64,000 bases of DNA from Rhodanobacter fulvus Jip2 (lineage in GTDB: Bacteria > Pseudomonadota > Gammaproteobacteria > Xanthomonadales > Rhodanobacteraceae). Of this stretch, positions 28,245 to 37,131 are shown one piece after another. The translations under genes were made by a program, and so were the position numbers. The notes under the pieces were generated by a model. The model did no database searches, was not told where the DNA came from, and worked only from the letters and a program-made list of their open reading frames with translations. The stretch spans positions 16,119 to 80,118 of the forward strand of contig NZ_AJXU01000043.1 of assembly GCF_000264315.1 (NCBI RefSeq), given 5' to 3'. Within the stretch, counting starts at the first letter, position 1. Every line of letters starts with the position of its first letter.

Positions 28245-29699
28245 ATGCCAACTTTGAATGACATCCTGATCCTGCTGCCGGAGTTCTACCTGGTGGCGGC
28301 AGCGTGCTTGCTGTTGCTGCTGGACGCCTTCATGAAGCCGGCGCAGCGTCCGTTGTTGCACTGGATCTCGATCGCGGTATTGCTGGTGGCGATCTACCTG
28401 GTGATCGCGGGCCAGCCGGACCGGGCGGTAACCGCATTCGGCAGCATGTTCGTGCGTGATGACGTGGCGGAGATCATCAAGGTCTTCGCGCTGGGCACCA
28501 CGGCCATGATCTTCGTCTACGCGCGTCCGTACCTGATCGACCGCAAGCTGCTCGGCGGCGAGTTCTACACGCTGATGATCTTCGCCGTGATCGGCATCAT
28601 GCTGCTGGTTTCGGCGGGTAACCTGGTCACCGTCTACCTGGGCCTGGAACTGCTCTCGCTGTCGTCGTATGCGCTGGTGGCCTTGAACCGCGAGGCGAAG
28701 CTGCCGTCCGAGGCAGCGATCAAGTACTTCGTGCTGGGTGCGCTGGCGTCGGGCATGCTGCTGTACGGCATGTCGATGGTCTACGGCGCGTCGGGCATGG
28801 GCGGCACGCCCACCCTGGAACTGGCTCAGCTGAGCCATGTGATGGGCTACACCACGGCACCCACGCTGTTGCTGTTCGGCCTGATCTTCATGATCGTCGG
28901 CATCGGCTTCAAGCTGGGCGCCGCACCGTTCCATATGTGGATCCCGGACGTCTACCAGGGCGCGCCCACGCCGGTGACCACCTTTGTCGCCGCCGGCTCG
29001 AAACTGGCCGCGTTCGGCATGGCGTATCGCCTGCTGGCGGACGGAATGGGCGACCTGGCGCAGCATTGGCAGCTGATCCTGGCGGTACTGGCGGTGTTGT
29101 CGTTGGCGATCGGCAACCTGGTTGCCATCGTGCAGACCAACCTGAAGCGCATGCTGGCCTATTCCACCATTTCGCACATGGGCTATCTGTTGCTGGGTCT
29201 GTCCGCAGCCGGCCCGGAAGGCTATGCCGCAGCGTTGTTCTACGCGATCTGCTATGCGCTGATGGGCGTGGCCGCGTTCGGCGTGATCCTGGCGATGAGC
29301 CGGGCCGGGTTTGAATGCGAGGAGATCGCCGATTTCAAGGGCCTTGCCCGCAAGGCACCGTGGATGGCATTCCTGATGTTGCTGGCGATGTTCTCGCTGG
29401 CCGGCGTGCCGCCGCTGTTCGGGTTCTGGGCCAAGGTGCTGGTGCTGGAAGCGGCCATCCATGCGGACATGCTGTGGCTGGCGATCGTCGGCATCGTGTT
29501 CGCAATTGTCGGCCTGTACTACTACCTCTACGTCATCAAGGTGATGTATTTCGATGCGCCGGAAGAGGGTGGCGCATTGCAGGTACAGCAGGACAAGCCA
29601 TTGCGTCTGGTGCTGTCGCTGAACGCACTTTCACTGCTGGCGCTGGGACTGTACTGGGGGCCGTTGCTCGCCTGGTGCCGTCGCGCGTTCGGCGTGTAA
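28245..29699 (+). CDS. nuoN: NADH-quinone oxidoreductase subunit N
   Basis: NuoN is the third antiporter-like pump and closes the operon. The 484-residue protein has Y-L-G-L-E-L-L-S-L-S-S-Y, the lysine in K-Y-F-V-L-G-A, G-A-A-P-F-H-M-W-I-P-D-V-Y-Q-G-A-P-T and S-T-I-S-H-M-G-Y. It ends at 29699 with no obvious terminator before the metY promoter, so read-through into metY is possible. Confidence 0.96.
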   Translation: MPTLNDILILLPEFYLVAAACLLLLLDAFMKPAQRPLLHWISIAVLLVAIYLVIAGQPDRAVTAFGSMFVRDDVAEIIKVFALGTTAMIFVYARPYLIDRKLLGGEFYTLMIFAVIGIMLLVSAGNLVTVYLGLELLSLSSYALVALNREAKLPSEAAIKYFVLGALASGMLLYGMSMVYGASGMGGTPTLELAQLSHVMGYTTAPTLLLFGLIFMIVGIGFKLGAAPFHMWIPDVYQGAPTPVTTFVAAGSKLAAFGMAYRLLADGMGDLAQHWQLILAVLAVLSLAIGNLVAIVQTNLKRMLAYSTISHMGYLLLGLSAAGPEGYAAALFYAICYALMGVAAFGVILAMSRAGFECEEIADFKGLARKAPWMAFLMLLAMFSLAGVPPLFGFWAKVLVLEAAIHADMLWLAIVGIVFAIVGLYYYLYVIKVMYFDAPEEGGALQVQQDKPLRLVLSLNALSLLALGLYWGPLLAWCRRAFGV

Positions 29700-29737
29700 G
29701 AGGATGCGGCGATTTGCGGAAATAATGGCGTCGACGC

Positions 29738-29766
29738 TTGCAAGAAACCGGCCATTACGTTAATAT
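29738..29766 (+). promoter_or_regulatory. Candidate promoter of metY
   Basis: TTGCAA (29738-29743), a 17-bp spacer and TAATAT (29761-29766), 4 of 6 at each hexamer with ideal spacing. A start near 29773 would lie a few bases before the tRNA, as is usual for stable RNA genes. Confidence 0.55.
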
Positions 29767-29779
29767 CTTCGGACTCTGA

Positions 29780-29856
29780 TGCGGGGTGGAGCAGTCTGGC
29801 AGCTCGTCGGGCTCATAACCCGAAGGTCGCAGGTTCGAATCCTGCCCCCGCTACCA
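29780..29856 (+). tRNA. metY: Initiator tRNA-fMet (CAT anticodon)
   Basis: This 77-nt cloverleaf encodes CCA. The anticodon loop is C-T-C-A-T-A-A on an anticodon stem ending in three G-C pairs. Bases 1 and 72 cannot pair (T and T; E. coli has C and A), and A11-U24 is present in the D stem. These are the marks of an initiator rather than elongator tRNA-Met. The position directly before rimP-nusA-infB matches metY of E. coli. Confidence 0.97.
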
Positions 29857-29874
29857 GATCTTTCTTGATGCAAG

Positions 29875-29898
29875 AAAGCCTCCTCGTGAGGCTTTTTT
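29875..29898 (+). terminator. Terminator after metY
   Basis: An 8-bp stem (29875-29882 with 29888-29895) with a 5-nt loop and a run of six T. A second 8-bp stem (29860-29867 with 29871-29878) shares bases with it and could compete, which may allow partial read-through into rimP-nusA. Confidence 0.85.
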
Positions 29899-29987
29899 GT
29901 TGGGCGCAAGGATGCGTAGTGCCGGGTGGCAGGTTTCGCCAGGGCACCGGAAGGAGCTGCACGAGGAGGAACATCGGCGACACAGGG

Positions 29988-30013
29988 AAATGGGCCGTTG
30001 GAGCCCATTTTTT
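29988..30013 (+). terminator. Second terminator-like hairpin in the rimP leader
   Basis: Stem 29988-29995 with 30003-30010, 7-nt loop, then T to 30013, ending 39 bp before rimP. In E. coli the metY-nusA leader contains terminators through which NusA limits its own operon; the same arrangement is visible here. Confidence 0.8.
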
Positions 30014-30052
30014 GTTTCTGCCGTTCTGAGAGTGAGCCGGGAATAACGACCC

Positions 30053-30586
30053 ATGGATACACAGGCACTGGCACAGCGTTTCAACGAGGTTCTGGCCGAT
30101 CTGGGCCTGGAATGCCTTGGCGTGGAGTTCAACCCGTCGCAAGGGCAGAGTACCCTGCGCATCTACGTGGACCTGCTGGACAAGAGCGGCGCCGATGGTG
30201 AGCGCCGTGAGGTCGGCATCGAGGATTGCGAAAGCGCCAGCCGCGAGTTGTCGGCGATGCTCGATGTGGAGGATCCGATCCCCGGCCATTACGTGCTGGA
30301 GGTTTCCTCGCCCGGTATTGATCGCCCGCTGTTCACCGCCGCGCAATTTGCGAAGGTCGATGGGCAGGAAGTGAAGGTGCTGCTGAGGGCGCCGCTGGAA
30401 GGGCGCCGTCGCCTGCGCGGCAAGCTGGCATCGGTGGAAGGCGAGCACATCGTGCTGGAAGCCGAAGGCAAGACATTCGAATTCGATCATGCACTGGTGG
30501 AAAGTGCGCGTGTGGTGCCGGACTGGGTAGCGCTGGGTTATGCGCCGCAGCCCAAGCCCGGCGGCAAGGCATCCGGAAAAAAGTAA
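30053..30586 (+). CDS. rimP: Ribosome maturation factor RimP
   Basis: RimP helps assemble the 30S subunit. The 177-residue protein has the conserved [10 protein letters not shown] start, the [10 protein letters not shown] block and S-S-P-G-I-D-R-P-L in the middle, followed by an SH3-like C-terminal domain. A basic tail (about 20 residues ending G-K-K) makes it longer than E. coli RimP. It is the first protein gene after metY and lies 105 bp before nusA. Confidence 0.95.
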   Translation: MDTQALAQRFNEVLADLGLECLGVEFNPSQGQSTLRIYVDLLDKSGADGERREVGIEDCESASRELSAMLDVEDPIPGHYVLEVSSPGIDRPLFTAAQFAKVDGQEVKVLLRAPLEGRRRLRGKLASVEGEHIVLEAEGKTFEFDHALVESARVVPDWVALGYAPQPKPGGKASGKK

Positions 30587-30691
30587 TTCGATGCGGCCCC
30601 ACCATGGCTGCGTTCCAGGTTTTGTGTTCCGGGACGAACACAACAATTTCAACCATCGGTATCCGCACGTGATGCCTACGGAGTTGCTGCA

Positions 30692-32197
30692 ATGAGCAAA
30701 GAACTTTTGCTGGTCGTCGACGCGGTCGCCAATGAAAAGGGCGTGCCGCTGGAAGTGATTTTCGAGGCGATGGAGGCCGCGCTGGCTTCGGCCGCGAAGA
30801 AGCGCTACCCCGAGGAAGAGCCCGACGTGCGCGTGTCGATCGACCACGACACCGGCGAATACGAAACCTTCCGTCGCTGGGAAATCATTGCCGACGATGG
30901 CGAGATGGAATCGCCGTCGTATCAACTGCGTCTGATGGATGCGCTGGACGTGCGCCCGGATGCCCAGGTGGGCGAATACATCGAGGAGCAGGTCGAGAAC
31001 GCCGAGTTCGGCCGCATCGCCGCGCAGGCCGCCAAGCAGGTGATCGTGCAGCGCGTACGCGAGGCCGAGCGCCAGCAGGTGGTCGATGCGTTCGCCGATC
31101 GCGTCGGCGAGTTGGTCACCGGCATCGTCAAGCGGGTCGAGCGCGGCAACATCTACCTGGACCTGGGCAGCAACGCCGAGGCCTTCATCCCACGCGACAA
31201 GACGATTCCGCGCGAGTCGGCCCGCGTCGGCGACCGCGTGCGCGGTTATCTGTATGAAGTGCGTTCCGAGCCGCGCGGCCCGCAGTTGTTCGTGTCGCGC
31301 GCCGCGCCGGAATTCATGATCGAGCTGTTCAAGCTGGAAGTGCCGGAAGTCGGTCAGGGCCTGGTCGAGATCAAGGGTTGCGCCCGCGATCCCGGCGACC
31401 GCGCCAAGATCGCCGTGCTGGCGCATGACAGCCGCACCGATCCCATCGGCGCCTGCATCGGCATGCGCGGTTCGCGCGTGCAGGCGGTCTCGAACGACCT
31501 CAACGGTGAGCGCGTCGACATCATCCTGTGGCACGAGAACCAGGCGCAGTTCGTGATCAACGCGATGGCGCCGGCTGAAGTGCAGTCCATCATCATGGAC
31601 GAGGAAAAGCACTCGATGGACATCGCGGTGGCCGAGGACAAGCTGTCCCAGGCGATCGGCCGCGGTGGCCAGAACGTGCGCCTGGCCAGCAAGCTCACCG
31701 GCTGGCAGCTCAACGTGATGACGCAGGACCAGGTCACCGCCAAGAGCGAGAGCGAGCAGGATGCCGCCCGCCAGTTGTTCATGGACAAGCTCGAGGTGGA
31801 CCAGGAAATCGCCAACATCCTGGTGCAGGAAGGCTTCTCCAGCGTCGAGGAAATCGCCTACGTGCCCAGCGCCGAGCTGCTGGCCGTGGAAGGCTTCGAC
31901 GAGGACATCGTCGAGGAGCTGCGTGCGCGCGCCCGCGATGCCTTGCTGACCGAGGCGCTGGCCGCGGAAGAGGGTGTCGACGAAGGCGAGGGTTCCGGCG
32001 ATCTGCTGGCGCTTGAAGGCATGGACGAATCGCTGGCGCTGGCACTGGCCGCCCGCGAAGTTTTCACGGTGGACGACCTGGCCGACCTGGCCGTGGACGA
32101 CCTGATCGATATCGAGGGCATGGACGAGGCGCGCGCCGCGGCGCTGATCATGTCCGCACGCGCACCCATGATCGAGCGGCTGGAGAAGGGCGGCTAA
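30692..32197 (+). CDS. nusA: Transcription termination/antitermination factor NusA
   Basis: NusA binds RNA polymerase and controls pausing, termination and antitermination. Of 501 residues, the N-terminal polymerase-binding domain is followed by an S1 domain (about 135-200), two KH domains (the second includes A-I-G-R-G-G-Q-N-V-R near 323) and two acidic C-terminal repeats (about 370-425 and 445-495). The acidic repeats are the form typical of gammaproteobacterial NusA. It likely represses its own operon through the hairpins upstream of rimP. Confidence 0.97.
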   Translation: MSKELLLVVDAVANEKGVPLEVIFEAMEAALASAAKKRYPEEEPDVRVSIDHDTGEYETFRRWEIIADDGEMESPSYQLRLMDALDVRPDAQVGEYIEEQVENAEFGRIAAQAAKQVIVQRVREAERQQVVDAFADRVGELVTGIVKRVERGNIYLDLGSNAEAFIPRDKTIPRESARVGDRVRGYLYEVRSEPRGPQLFVSRAAPEFMIELFKLEVPEVGQGLVEIKGCARDPGDRAKIAVLAHDSRTDPIGACIGMRGSRVQAVSNDLNGERVDIILWHENQAQFVINAMAPAEVQSIIMDEEKHSMDIAVAEDKLSQAIGRGGQNVRLASKLTGWQLNVMTQDQVTAKSESEQDAARQLFMDKLEVDQEIANILVQEGFSSVEEIAYVPSAELLAVEGFDEDIVEELRARARDALLTEALAAEEGVDEGEGSGDLLALEGMDESLALALAAREVFTVDDLADLAVDDLIDIEGMDEARAAALIMSARAPMIERLEKGG

Positions 32198-32324
32198 CCG
32201 CGGTTGGCGGCGCCCTGGAGGGGCGCACCGGGAAAGGCCTGCGGGCCTTTCACCACGGATGGAGGTGGCGGCGCAGACAATGCCGCACAGACGATAAGCG
32301 CGGGAACGGCGGAGCAACAAAACG

Positions 32325-35138
32325 ATGTCGGACGTCACGATCAAACAACTCGCCCAGGTATTGGGCATGCCGGTGGACAAGCTGCTGACGCAGCTTGGCG
32401 AGGCGGGCATGAAATTTTCCGACCAGGAGCAGGTCATCAGCAGCACCGAGAAGGTGAAGCTGCTGGGCTTCCTGCGTCGCACGCACGGCAAGGGCGACAC
32501 TGCGGCCGAGGCCGACGCCAGTGCGCCCAGGCAGATCACGCTCAAGCGACGCACGGTCGGCGAATTGAAGGTCGCCACGCCCGGTGCGCGTGGCGCCGCC
32601 GGTACCGCCAAGACGGTGAATGTGGAAGTGCGCGCCAAGCGCACCTACGTCAAGCGCAGCGTGATCGCCGAAGAAGCCAGCGCCGAGCCCGAGCGCGAGG
32701 AGGCCGCGCGCAAGCTGCAGGAATCGCAGCAGCAACGCGAACAGGAAGAGACCGAGCATCGCGAGCAGGAAGCGCGGCGCCAGGAAGAAGCGCAGCAGCG
32801 CGCTCGGGAAGAAGAGCAGAAGCAGCAGGCCGCCGAGGCGCAGCGCCGGGCGCAAGCCGAGGCGGAAGCCGCCGAGCAGGCGCCGGCTGCCACGGAGACT
32901 GCCGCACCGGCGCCTGAAGCTTCCGGGGTCGAGGCGACACAGGATGCCGCGGATTCGTCCGTGGTCCAGCGTATCGACCAGCGCGAGCTGGGCATGATCC
33001 TGCCGCGCATCCACGAGCCGCGTAAACGCGAAAAGCTGGTCAAGCCGGCTCCGGCACCCGCCCCGGCGCCAGCGCCTGCACCTGCACCTGCGCGTGCGGC
33101 GACGACGCGCCCCGCGGCCGGCGCCAGCGACACGGCAGCGCCTGCCACCGATGCCGGGCGCGGCAAGGCCAAGCACGCCCGTGGTGGCGAGCGTGGCGAT
33201 GCGAGCGGCAAGCGTTTCGCCGGCGGCGAACTGCACCTCAGCGAGGCCGATCGCGCCCGCCGTTCCAGCAACAACAAGCGTGGCAAGCCCGGCCGCAGCA
33301 GCGGTCGCGATGCCATGCGCAGCAGCCACAGCGCGCCCAGCGGCCCGCATGGCTTCTCGCGTCCCACCGCGCCGGTGGTGCGTGAGGTGATCGTCAGCGA
33401 TGCCAACATCGTGGCCGAGCTGGCGCAGAAGATGGCGGTCAAGGGTTCGGAGGTGGTCAAGGCGCTGTTCAAGATGGGCGTCATGGCGACCATCAACCAG
33501 ACCATCGATCACGACACCGCCGTGCTGGTGGTGGAGGAACTCGGCCACGTGCCTGTGGCCGACACGCAGAACAATGCCGAGGAAACGCTGGCCGCCCACA
33601 CCCAGAACGTGGAGCTGGAAGGCGAGAAGAGCACCCGCCCGCCGGTCGTCACCATCATGGGTCACGTCGACCACGGCAAGACCTCGTTGCTCGATTACAT
33701 CCGCCGCACCAAGGTGGCTTCCGGCGAAGCCGGTGGCATCACCCAGCACATCGGCGCGTATCACGTGAAAACGTCGAAGGGCGTGATCACCTTCCTCGAT
33801 ACCCCGGGCCACGCGGCGTTCACCTCGATGCGCGCCCGTGGTGCGCAATCGACCGACATCGTGATCCTGGTGGTGGCCGCCGATGACGGCGTGAAGCCGC
33901 AGACGATCGAGGCGGTCAAGCATGCGCGCGCCGCCAAGGTGCCGCTGATCGTGGCCGTCAACAAGATGGACAAGGACGGCGCCAACCCGGACAACGTGAA
34001 GCAGGGTCTGGTGGCGCAGGAAGTGGTGCCGGAAGACTGGGGCGGCGACGTGCAGTTCGTGCCGGTGTCGGCCAAGACCGGCATGGGCGTGGAGGATCTG
34101 CTGGACGCCATCTCGATCCAGGCCGAAGTGATGGAGCTGAGCGCCGTGGTCGATGGTCGCGCCTCGGGCGTGGTGATCGAATCCAGCCTTGACCGTGGTC
34201 GTGGTCCGGTGGCCACCGTGCTGGTGCAGCAGGGCACGCTGAAGAAGGGCGATTTCATCGTCTGCGGCATCGAATACGGCCGCATGCGCGCGCTGATCGA
34301 CGAATCGGGCAAGCAGGTCGCAGAAGCCGGCCCGTCGATTCCCGTGCAGGTGCTCGGCTTGTCCGGCGTGCCGGAAACCGGCGACGACTTTGTCTGCGTC
34401 GAGGACGAGCGGCTGGCCCGCGAAGTGGCCGAAGAACGCCAGCTGAAACGTCGCGAAACGCGCATGGTCAGCAAGGCCAACCGGCTCGAGGACATCATCG
34501 CCAGGATGGGTCAGGGCGAAGAGCAGCAGACGCTCAACATCCTGGTCAAGGGCGACGTGCAGGGCTCGGTCGAAGCCTTGCGCGAATCGCTCACGCAGAT
34601 CGGCAACGAGCGCGTGCGCGTCAACGTGGTTTCCTCCGGCGTCGGCGGCATCACCGAGTCGGACGCCACCCTGGCGGCCGCCTCGAAGGCGCTGGTCATC
34701 GGCTTCAACGTGCGCGCCGATGCGTCGGCACGCAAGGTCATCGAGACCAACGGCCTGGACGTGCGCTACTTCTCGATCATCTATGACGTGATCGATCAGG
34801 TCACCCAGGCGGCCACCGGTCTGCTCGGCATGGAAGTGCGCGAGGACATCATCGGCCTGGCCGAGGTGCGCGACGTGTTCCGCAGTTCCAAGTTCGGCGC
34901 CGTGGCCGGTTGCATGGTTACCGAAGGCACGGTCAAGCGCAGCAAGCCGATTCGCGTGTTGCGCGACAGCGTGGTGATCTTCGAAGGCGAACTGGAATCG
35001 CTGCGCCGCTTCAAGGAACTGGTCGACGAAGTGCGCAACGGCATGGAATGCGGCATCGCGGTCAAGCAGTACAACGACGTCAAGGCCGGCGACCAGATCG
35101 AGTGCTTCGAGCGCACCGAAGTGGCGCGCACGCTGTAA
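32325..35138 (+). CDS. infB: Translation initiation factor IF-2
   Basis: IF-2 is the GTPase that brings initiator tRNA to the 30S subunit. Of 937 residues, an N-terminal IF2-N domain (1-55) is followed by a long charged coiled and disordered region (about 110-370) that includes a run of about eight Pro-Ala repeats near residue 245. A second IF2-N fold comes before the G domain, with G-H-V-D-H-G-K-T at 446-453, then D-T-P-G-H and N-K-M-D. The initiator tRNA gene lies in the same operon. The stop codon lies in a perfect 10-bp hairpin (35131-35154). Confidence 0.97.
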   Translation: MSDVTIKQLAQVLGMPVDKLLTQLGEAGMKFSDQEQVISSTEKVKLLGFLRRTHGKGDTAAEADASAPRQITLKRRTVGELKVATPGARGAAGTAKTVNVEVRAKRTYVKRSVIAEEASAEPEREEAARKLQESQQQREQEETEHREQEARRQEEAQQRAREEEQKQQAAEAQRRAQAEAEAAEQAPAATETAAPAPEASGVEATQDAADSSVVQRIDQRELGMILPRIHEPRKREKLVKPAPAPAPAPAPAPAPARAATTRPAAGASDTAAPATDAGRGKAKHARGGERGDASGKRFAGGELHLSEADRARRSSNNKRGKPGRSSGRDAMRSSHSAPSGPHGFSRPTAPVVREVIVSDANIVAELAQKMAVKGSEVVKALFKMGVMATINQTIDHDTAVLVVEELGHVPVADTQNNAEETLAAHTQNVELEGEKSTRPPVVTIMGHVDHGKTSLLDYIRRTKVASGEAGGITQHIGAYHVKTSKGVITFLDTPGHAAFTSMRARGAQSTDIVILVVAADDGVKPQTIEAVKHARAAKVPLIVAVNKMDKDGANPDNVKQGLVAQEVVPEDWGGDVQFVPVSAKTGMGVEDLLDAISIQAEVMELSAVVDGRASGVVIESSLDRGRGPVATVLVQQGTLKKGDFIVCGIEYGRMRALIDESGKQVAEAGPSIPVQVLGLSGVPETGDDFVCVEDERLAREVAEERQLKRRETRMVSKANRLEDIIARMGQGEEQQTLNILVKGDVQGSVEALRESLTQIGNERVRVNVVSSGVGGITESDATLAAASKALVIGFNVRADASARKVIETNGLDVRYFSIIYDVIDQVTQAATGLLGMEVREDIIGLAEVRDVFRSSKFGAVAGCMVTEGTVKRSKPIRVLRDSVVIFEGELESLRRFKELVDEVRNGMECGIAVKQYNDVKAGDQIECFERTEVARTL

Positions 35139-35154
35139 CGCAGGCGTTACAGCG
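35131..35154 (+). other. Perfect hairpin spanning the infB stop codon
   Basis: A 10-bp stem (35131-35140 with 35145-35154) and a CAGG loop include the TAA at 35136-35138. No T tract follows. The right half is an exact inverted copy of the last codons of infB. A similar arrangement is seen at the sucB stop (51928-51956). Confidence 0.8.
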
Positions 35155-35155
35155 T

Positions 35156-35266
35156 GGGAATAGGGAATGGGGAATCGGGAATGGTAAAAACCGGTTCCTC
35201 CCCCGATTCCCGGTTCCGCGTGCTTTTTGCTCTTCCCATTCCCCATTCTCTATTTCCCATTCCCGG
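35156..35266. repeat. GGGAATN heptad inverted repeat, copy B (infB-rbfA gap)
   Basis: The left arm (35156-35184) has four GGGAATN-type units. The right arm (about 35234-35266) is the reverse complement with small changes. An extra internal C-rich segment (35191-35218) can also pair with the left arm. The right arm ends 8 nt before the rbfA ATG, and no ribosome binding site is visible there. Confidence 0.8.
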
Positions 35267-35273
35267 CTTCTCT

Positions 35274-35654
35274 ATGCCCTCCCGCGATTTCAAACGTACT
35301 GACCGCATCGGTGCCGAACTGCGCCGCGAACTCGGCTTGCTGGTGCATGCGGCCGTGCGCGATCACGGCCTGCCGTCGGTCAGTGTCTCGGACGTGGAGA
35401 TCACGCGCGACCTGGATTGGGCCACGGTATGGGTGACCGCGCTGCTGCCCGACCAGGGCTTGCCCGCGGTGAAGGCGTTGAACCAGATCAGTCACGAGAT
35501 CCGGCATTCGCTGGCGCACAGCGGCATGCGCATGCGGCGTGTGCCGGAGCTGAAGTTCAAGTACGACGACTCGGTCGACAAGGGCGAGCGCATCGAGACG
35601 CTGCTGCGCGAGCAGGCACGTACGCTGCCGCCGGCCGACGACAAGCAGGATTGA
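35274..35654 (+). CDS. rbfA: Ribosome-binding factor A
   Basis: RbfA is a cold-response 30S maturation factor. The 126-residue protein is a single KH-like domain with R-T-D-R-I-G-A-E-L-R-R-E-L near the start and the conserved R-x-x-P-E-L-x-F-x-Y-D-D segment. The C-terminal R-I-E-T-L-L motif is present. The ATG at 35274 gives the normal M-P-S-R-D-F start, but it is preceded by a C-rich repeat arm rather than a Shine-Dalgarno sequence. It lies between infB and truB as expected. Confidence 0.94.
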   Translation: MPSRDFKRTDRIGAELRRELGLLVHAAVRDHGLPSVSVSDVEITRDLDWATVWVTALLPDQGLPAVKALNQISHEIRHSLAHSGMRMRRVPELKFKYDDSVDKGERIETLLREQARTLPPADDKQD

Positions 35655-35665
35655 CGGAAGGTCGA

Positions 35666-36670
35666 GTGGCATCCCGTGCTTCGATAAACCGGTCTGAGCG
35701 TGTCCAGTGGCGTGACTTGCACGGCATCGTGCTGCTCGACAAGCCGATGGGCGTGAGCTCCAACCAGGCGTTGCAGTCGGCGCGCCGATTGTTTCGCGCC
35801 GCCAAGGGTGGCCATGCCGGCGCGCTCGATCCGCTGGCGACCGGGTTGCTGCCACTATGTTTCGGCGAGGCCACCAAGTTGGCCGGCACCCTGCTTGGTT
35901 CACGCAAGGCGTACATCGCCGAATGCCGCCTGGGCGTCACCACCGATACCGCCGATCGCGAAGGCGAAGTCCTGCAGCAACATCCCGTGCCGCCGCTCGA
36001 CGACGCCATGATCGAGGCGGCGCTGGCGAAGCTGCGCGGCCGCATCCTGCAGGTGCCGCCGATGTATTCGGCACTCAAGCGCGACGGTGAACGGTTGTAT
36101 GAGAAAGCGCGTCGCGGCGAGACGGTTGAGGTGGAACCCCGGGAAGTCGACGTGCATCAGCTGGAATTGCAGGCGCGTACGGATGACACCTTGCAGCTGC
36201 TGGTCGAATGCGGCTCGGGCACCTACGTGCGTGCGCTGGCCACGGCGCTGGGCGACGATCTGGGTTGCGGCGCCCATCTGATCGCATTGCGCCGTACCTG
36301 GATCGAACCCTTCCGCGAACCGCGCATGGTGACACTGGAGGATTTGCAGCAGGCTGCCGAGCAGGGTGACGACGTGCTGCTGTCGCGGATGCTGCCGGTT
36401 TCCGCTGGCCTGTCGGACATTCCCGCCGTGCACCTCGACGAAACGCAAAGCATGGCGATCGCCCGCGGTCAGCCGGTGCAGTTGGACGCATCCTTGCCGA
36501 CCGGTCGCTGTGCGGCATTTGCCAGCGATGGCGCGCTGCTGGCGGTGCTCGAGTTGGATGCACAGCGGCAAACCCGCATCCTGCGCGGCTTCAACCTGCC
36601 GCCGGAAGACGATTTCCGGCAAAAAAGCCGCTCTGCTCTTGTTGTAACACCGCTCCGGTCAGTAGAATAG
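35666..36670 (+). CDS. truB: tRNA pseudouridine(55) synthase
   Basis: TruB makes pseudouridine 55 in the T loop of tRNAs. The 334-residue protein has the catalytic aspartate D55 in A-G-A-L-D-P-L-A-T-G-L-L-P, then K-x-Y-x-A-E-C-R-L-G and the G-T-Y-V-R-A-L block, with a C-terminal PUA-like domain. The start is GTG with GGAAGG upstream; any earlier start would overlap rbfA. The promoter and leader of rpsO overlap its last codons. Confidence 0.95.
   Translation: MASRASINRSERVQWRDLHGIVLLDKPMGVSSNQALQSARRLFRAAKGGHAGALDPLATGLLPLCFGEATKLAGTLLGSRKAYIAECRLGVTTDTADREGEVLQQHPVPPLDDAMIEAALAKLRGRILQVPPMYSALKRDGERLYEKARRGETVEVEPREVDVHQLELQARTDDTLQLLVECGSGTYVRALATALGDDLGCGAHLIALRRTWIEPFREPRMVTLEDLQQAAEQGDDVLLSRMLPVSAGLSDIPAVHLDETQSMAIARGQPVQLDASLPTGRCAAFASDGALLAVLELDAQRQTRILRGFNLPPEDDFRQKSRSALVVTPLRSVE
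36639..36668 (+). promoter_or_regulatory. Candidate promoter of rpsO
   Basis: TTGTTG (36639-36644), 18-bp spacer, TAGAAT (36663-36668), at the very end of truB. A separate rpsO promoter inside this operon is also known in E. coli. Confidence 0.45.
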
Positions 36671-36701
36671 ACAAGTTATTTCAACGCTTTCACTCATCTA
36701 G

Positions 36702-36760
36702 GCGAAGCTTGCGCTTGTGTCATCGCTGATGATGCAAGCGCAAGCTTCGCATCGCCTTTT
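36702..36760 (+). promoter_or_regulatory. Long hairpin in the rpsO leader
   Basis: A perfect 16-bp stem (36702-36717 with 36735-36750) with a 17-nt loop that can itself fold, then ATCGCC and four T. It lies 26 bp before the rpsO ATG. It could be an autoregulatory structure or a weak terminator; in E. coli S15 represses its own mRNA through a leader fold. The role here is inferred. Confidence 0.65.
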
Positions 36761-36776
36761 CAAGGAAACGTACTCC

Positions 36777-37046
36777 ATGTCTCTTACCGCAGAACAGACC
36801 GGCAAGATCATCGCTGATTTCGGCCGCGTGCCGAACGATACCGGTTCGACCGAAGTCCAGGTGGCCCTGCTGTCCGCTCGCATCGAGCACCTCACCGGCC
36901 ACTTCAAGGATCACAAGCAGGACCACCACTCCCGCCGTGGTCTGCTGAAGCTGGTCAATCAGCGCAAGCGTCTGCTGGCGTACCTGAAGGATCGCGATCT
37001 CGCCCGTTACCAGACCCTGATCGAGCGCCTCGGCCTGCGTCGCTGA
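36777..37046 (+). CDS. rpsO: 30S ribosomal protein S15
   Basis: S15 binds the central domain of 16S rRNA early in 30S assembly. The 89-residue protein begins M-S-L-T and contains [14 protein letters not shown] and the usual L-G-L-R-R end. AAGGA precedes the ATG. An upstream in-frame ATG at 36726 lies inside the leader hairpin and is not used by the family. Confidence 0.97.
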   Translation: MSLTAEQTGKIIADFGRVPNDTGSTEVQVALLSARIEHLTGHFKDHKQDHHSRRGLLKLVNQRKRLLAYLKDRDLARYQTLIERLGLRR

Positions 37047-37053
37047 TTCGCGC

Positions 37054-37108
37054 GCGTTCCTGCGTGAACGCAAGGATCAAGAAGCGCCCGTCGCAGGGCG
37101 CACTTCTT
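37054..37108 (+). promoter_or_regulatory. Two stem-loops in the pnp leader
   Basis: Stem 1 is 37054-37059 with 37065-37070. Stem 2 is 37079-37089 with 37096-37108, 11 bp with a two-base bulge. They lie between rpsO and pnp. In E. coli RNase III cuts hairpins at this position and PNPase then represses its own mRNA; the same control is plausible here. Confidence 0.6.
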
Positions 37109-37131
37109 CAATCAGATCAGGAATCAAACAC

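Noticed and set aside
26751..29462. Very long open frame on the minus strand opposite nuoM-nuoN
   Set aside because: It is the antisense shadow of GC-rich genes: low-complexity His/Arg/Gln protein, no recognisable domain, and the plus-strand genes are certain.
32250..35246. Open frame of about 1000 codons opposite infB
   Set aside because: Same explanation: codon bias of infB keeps the opposite strand open; the translated product has no domain character.
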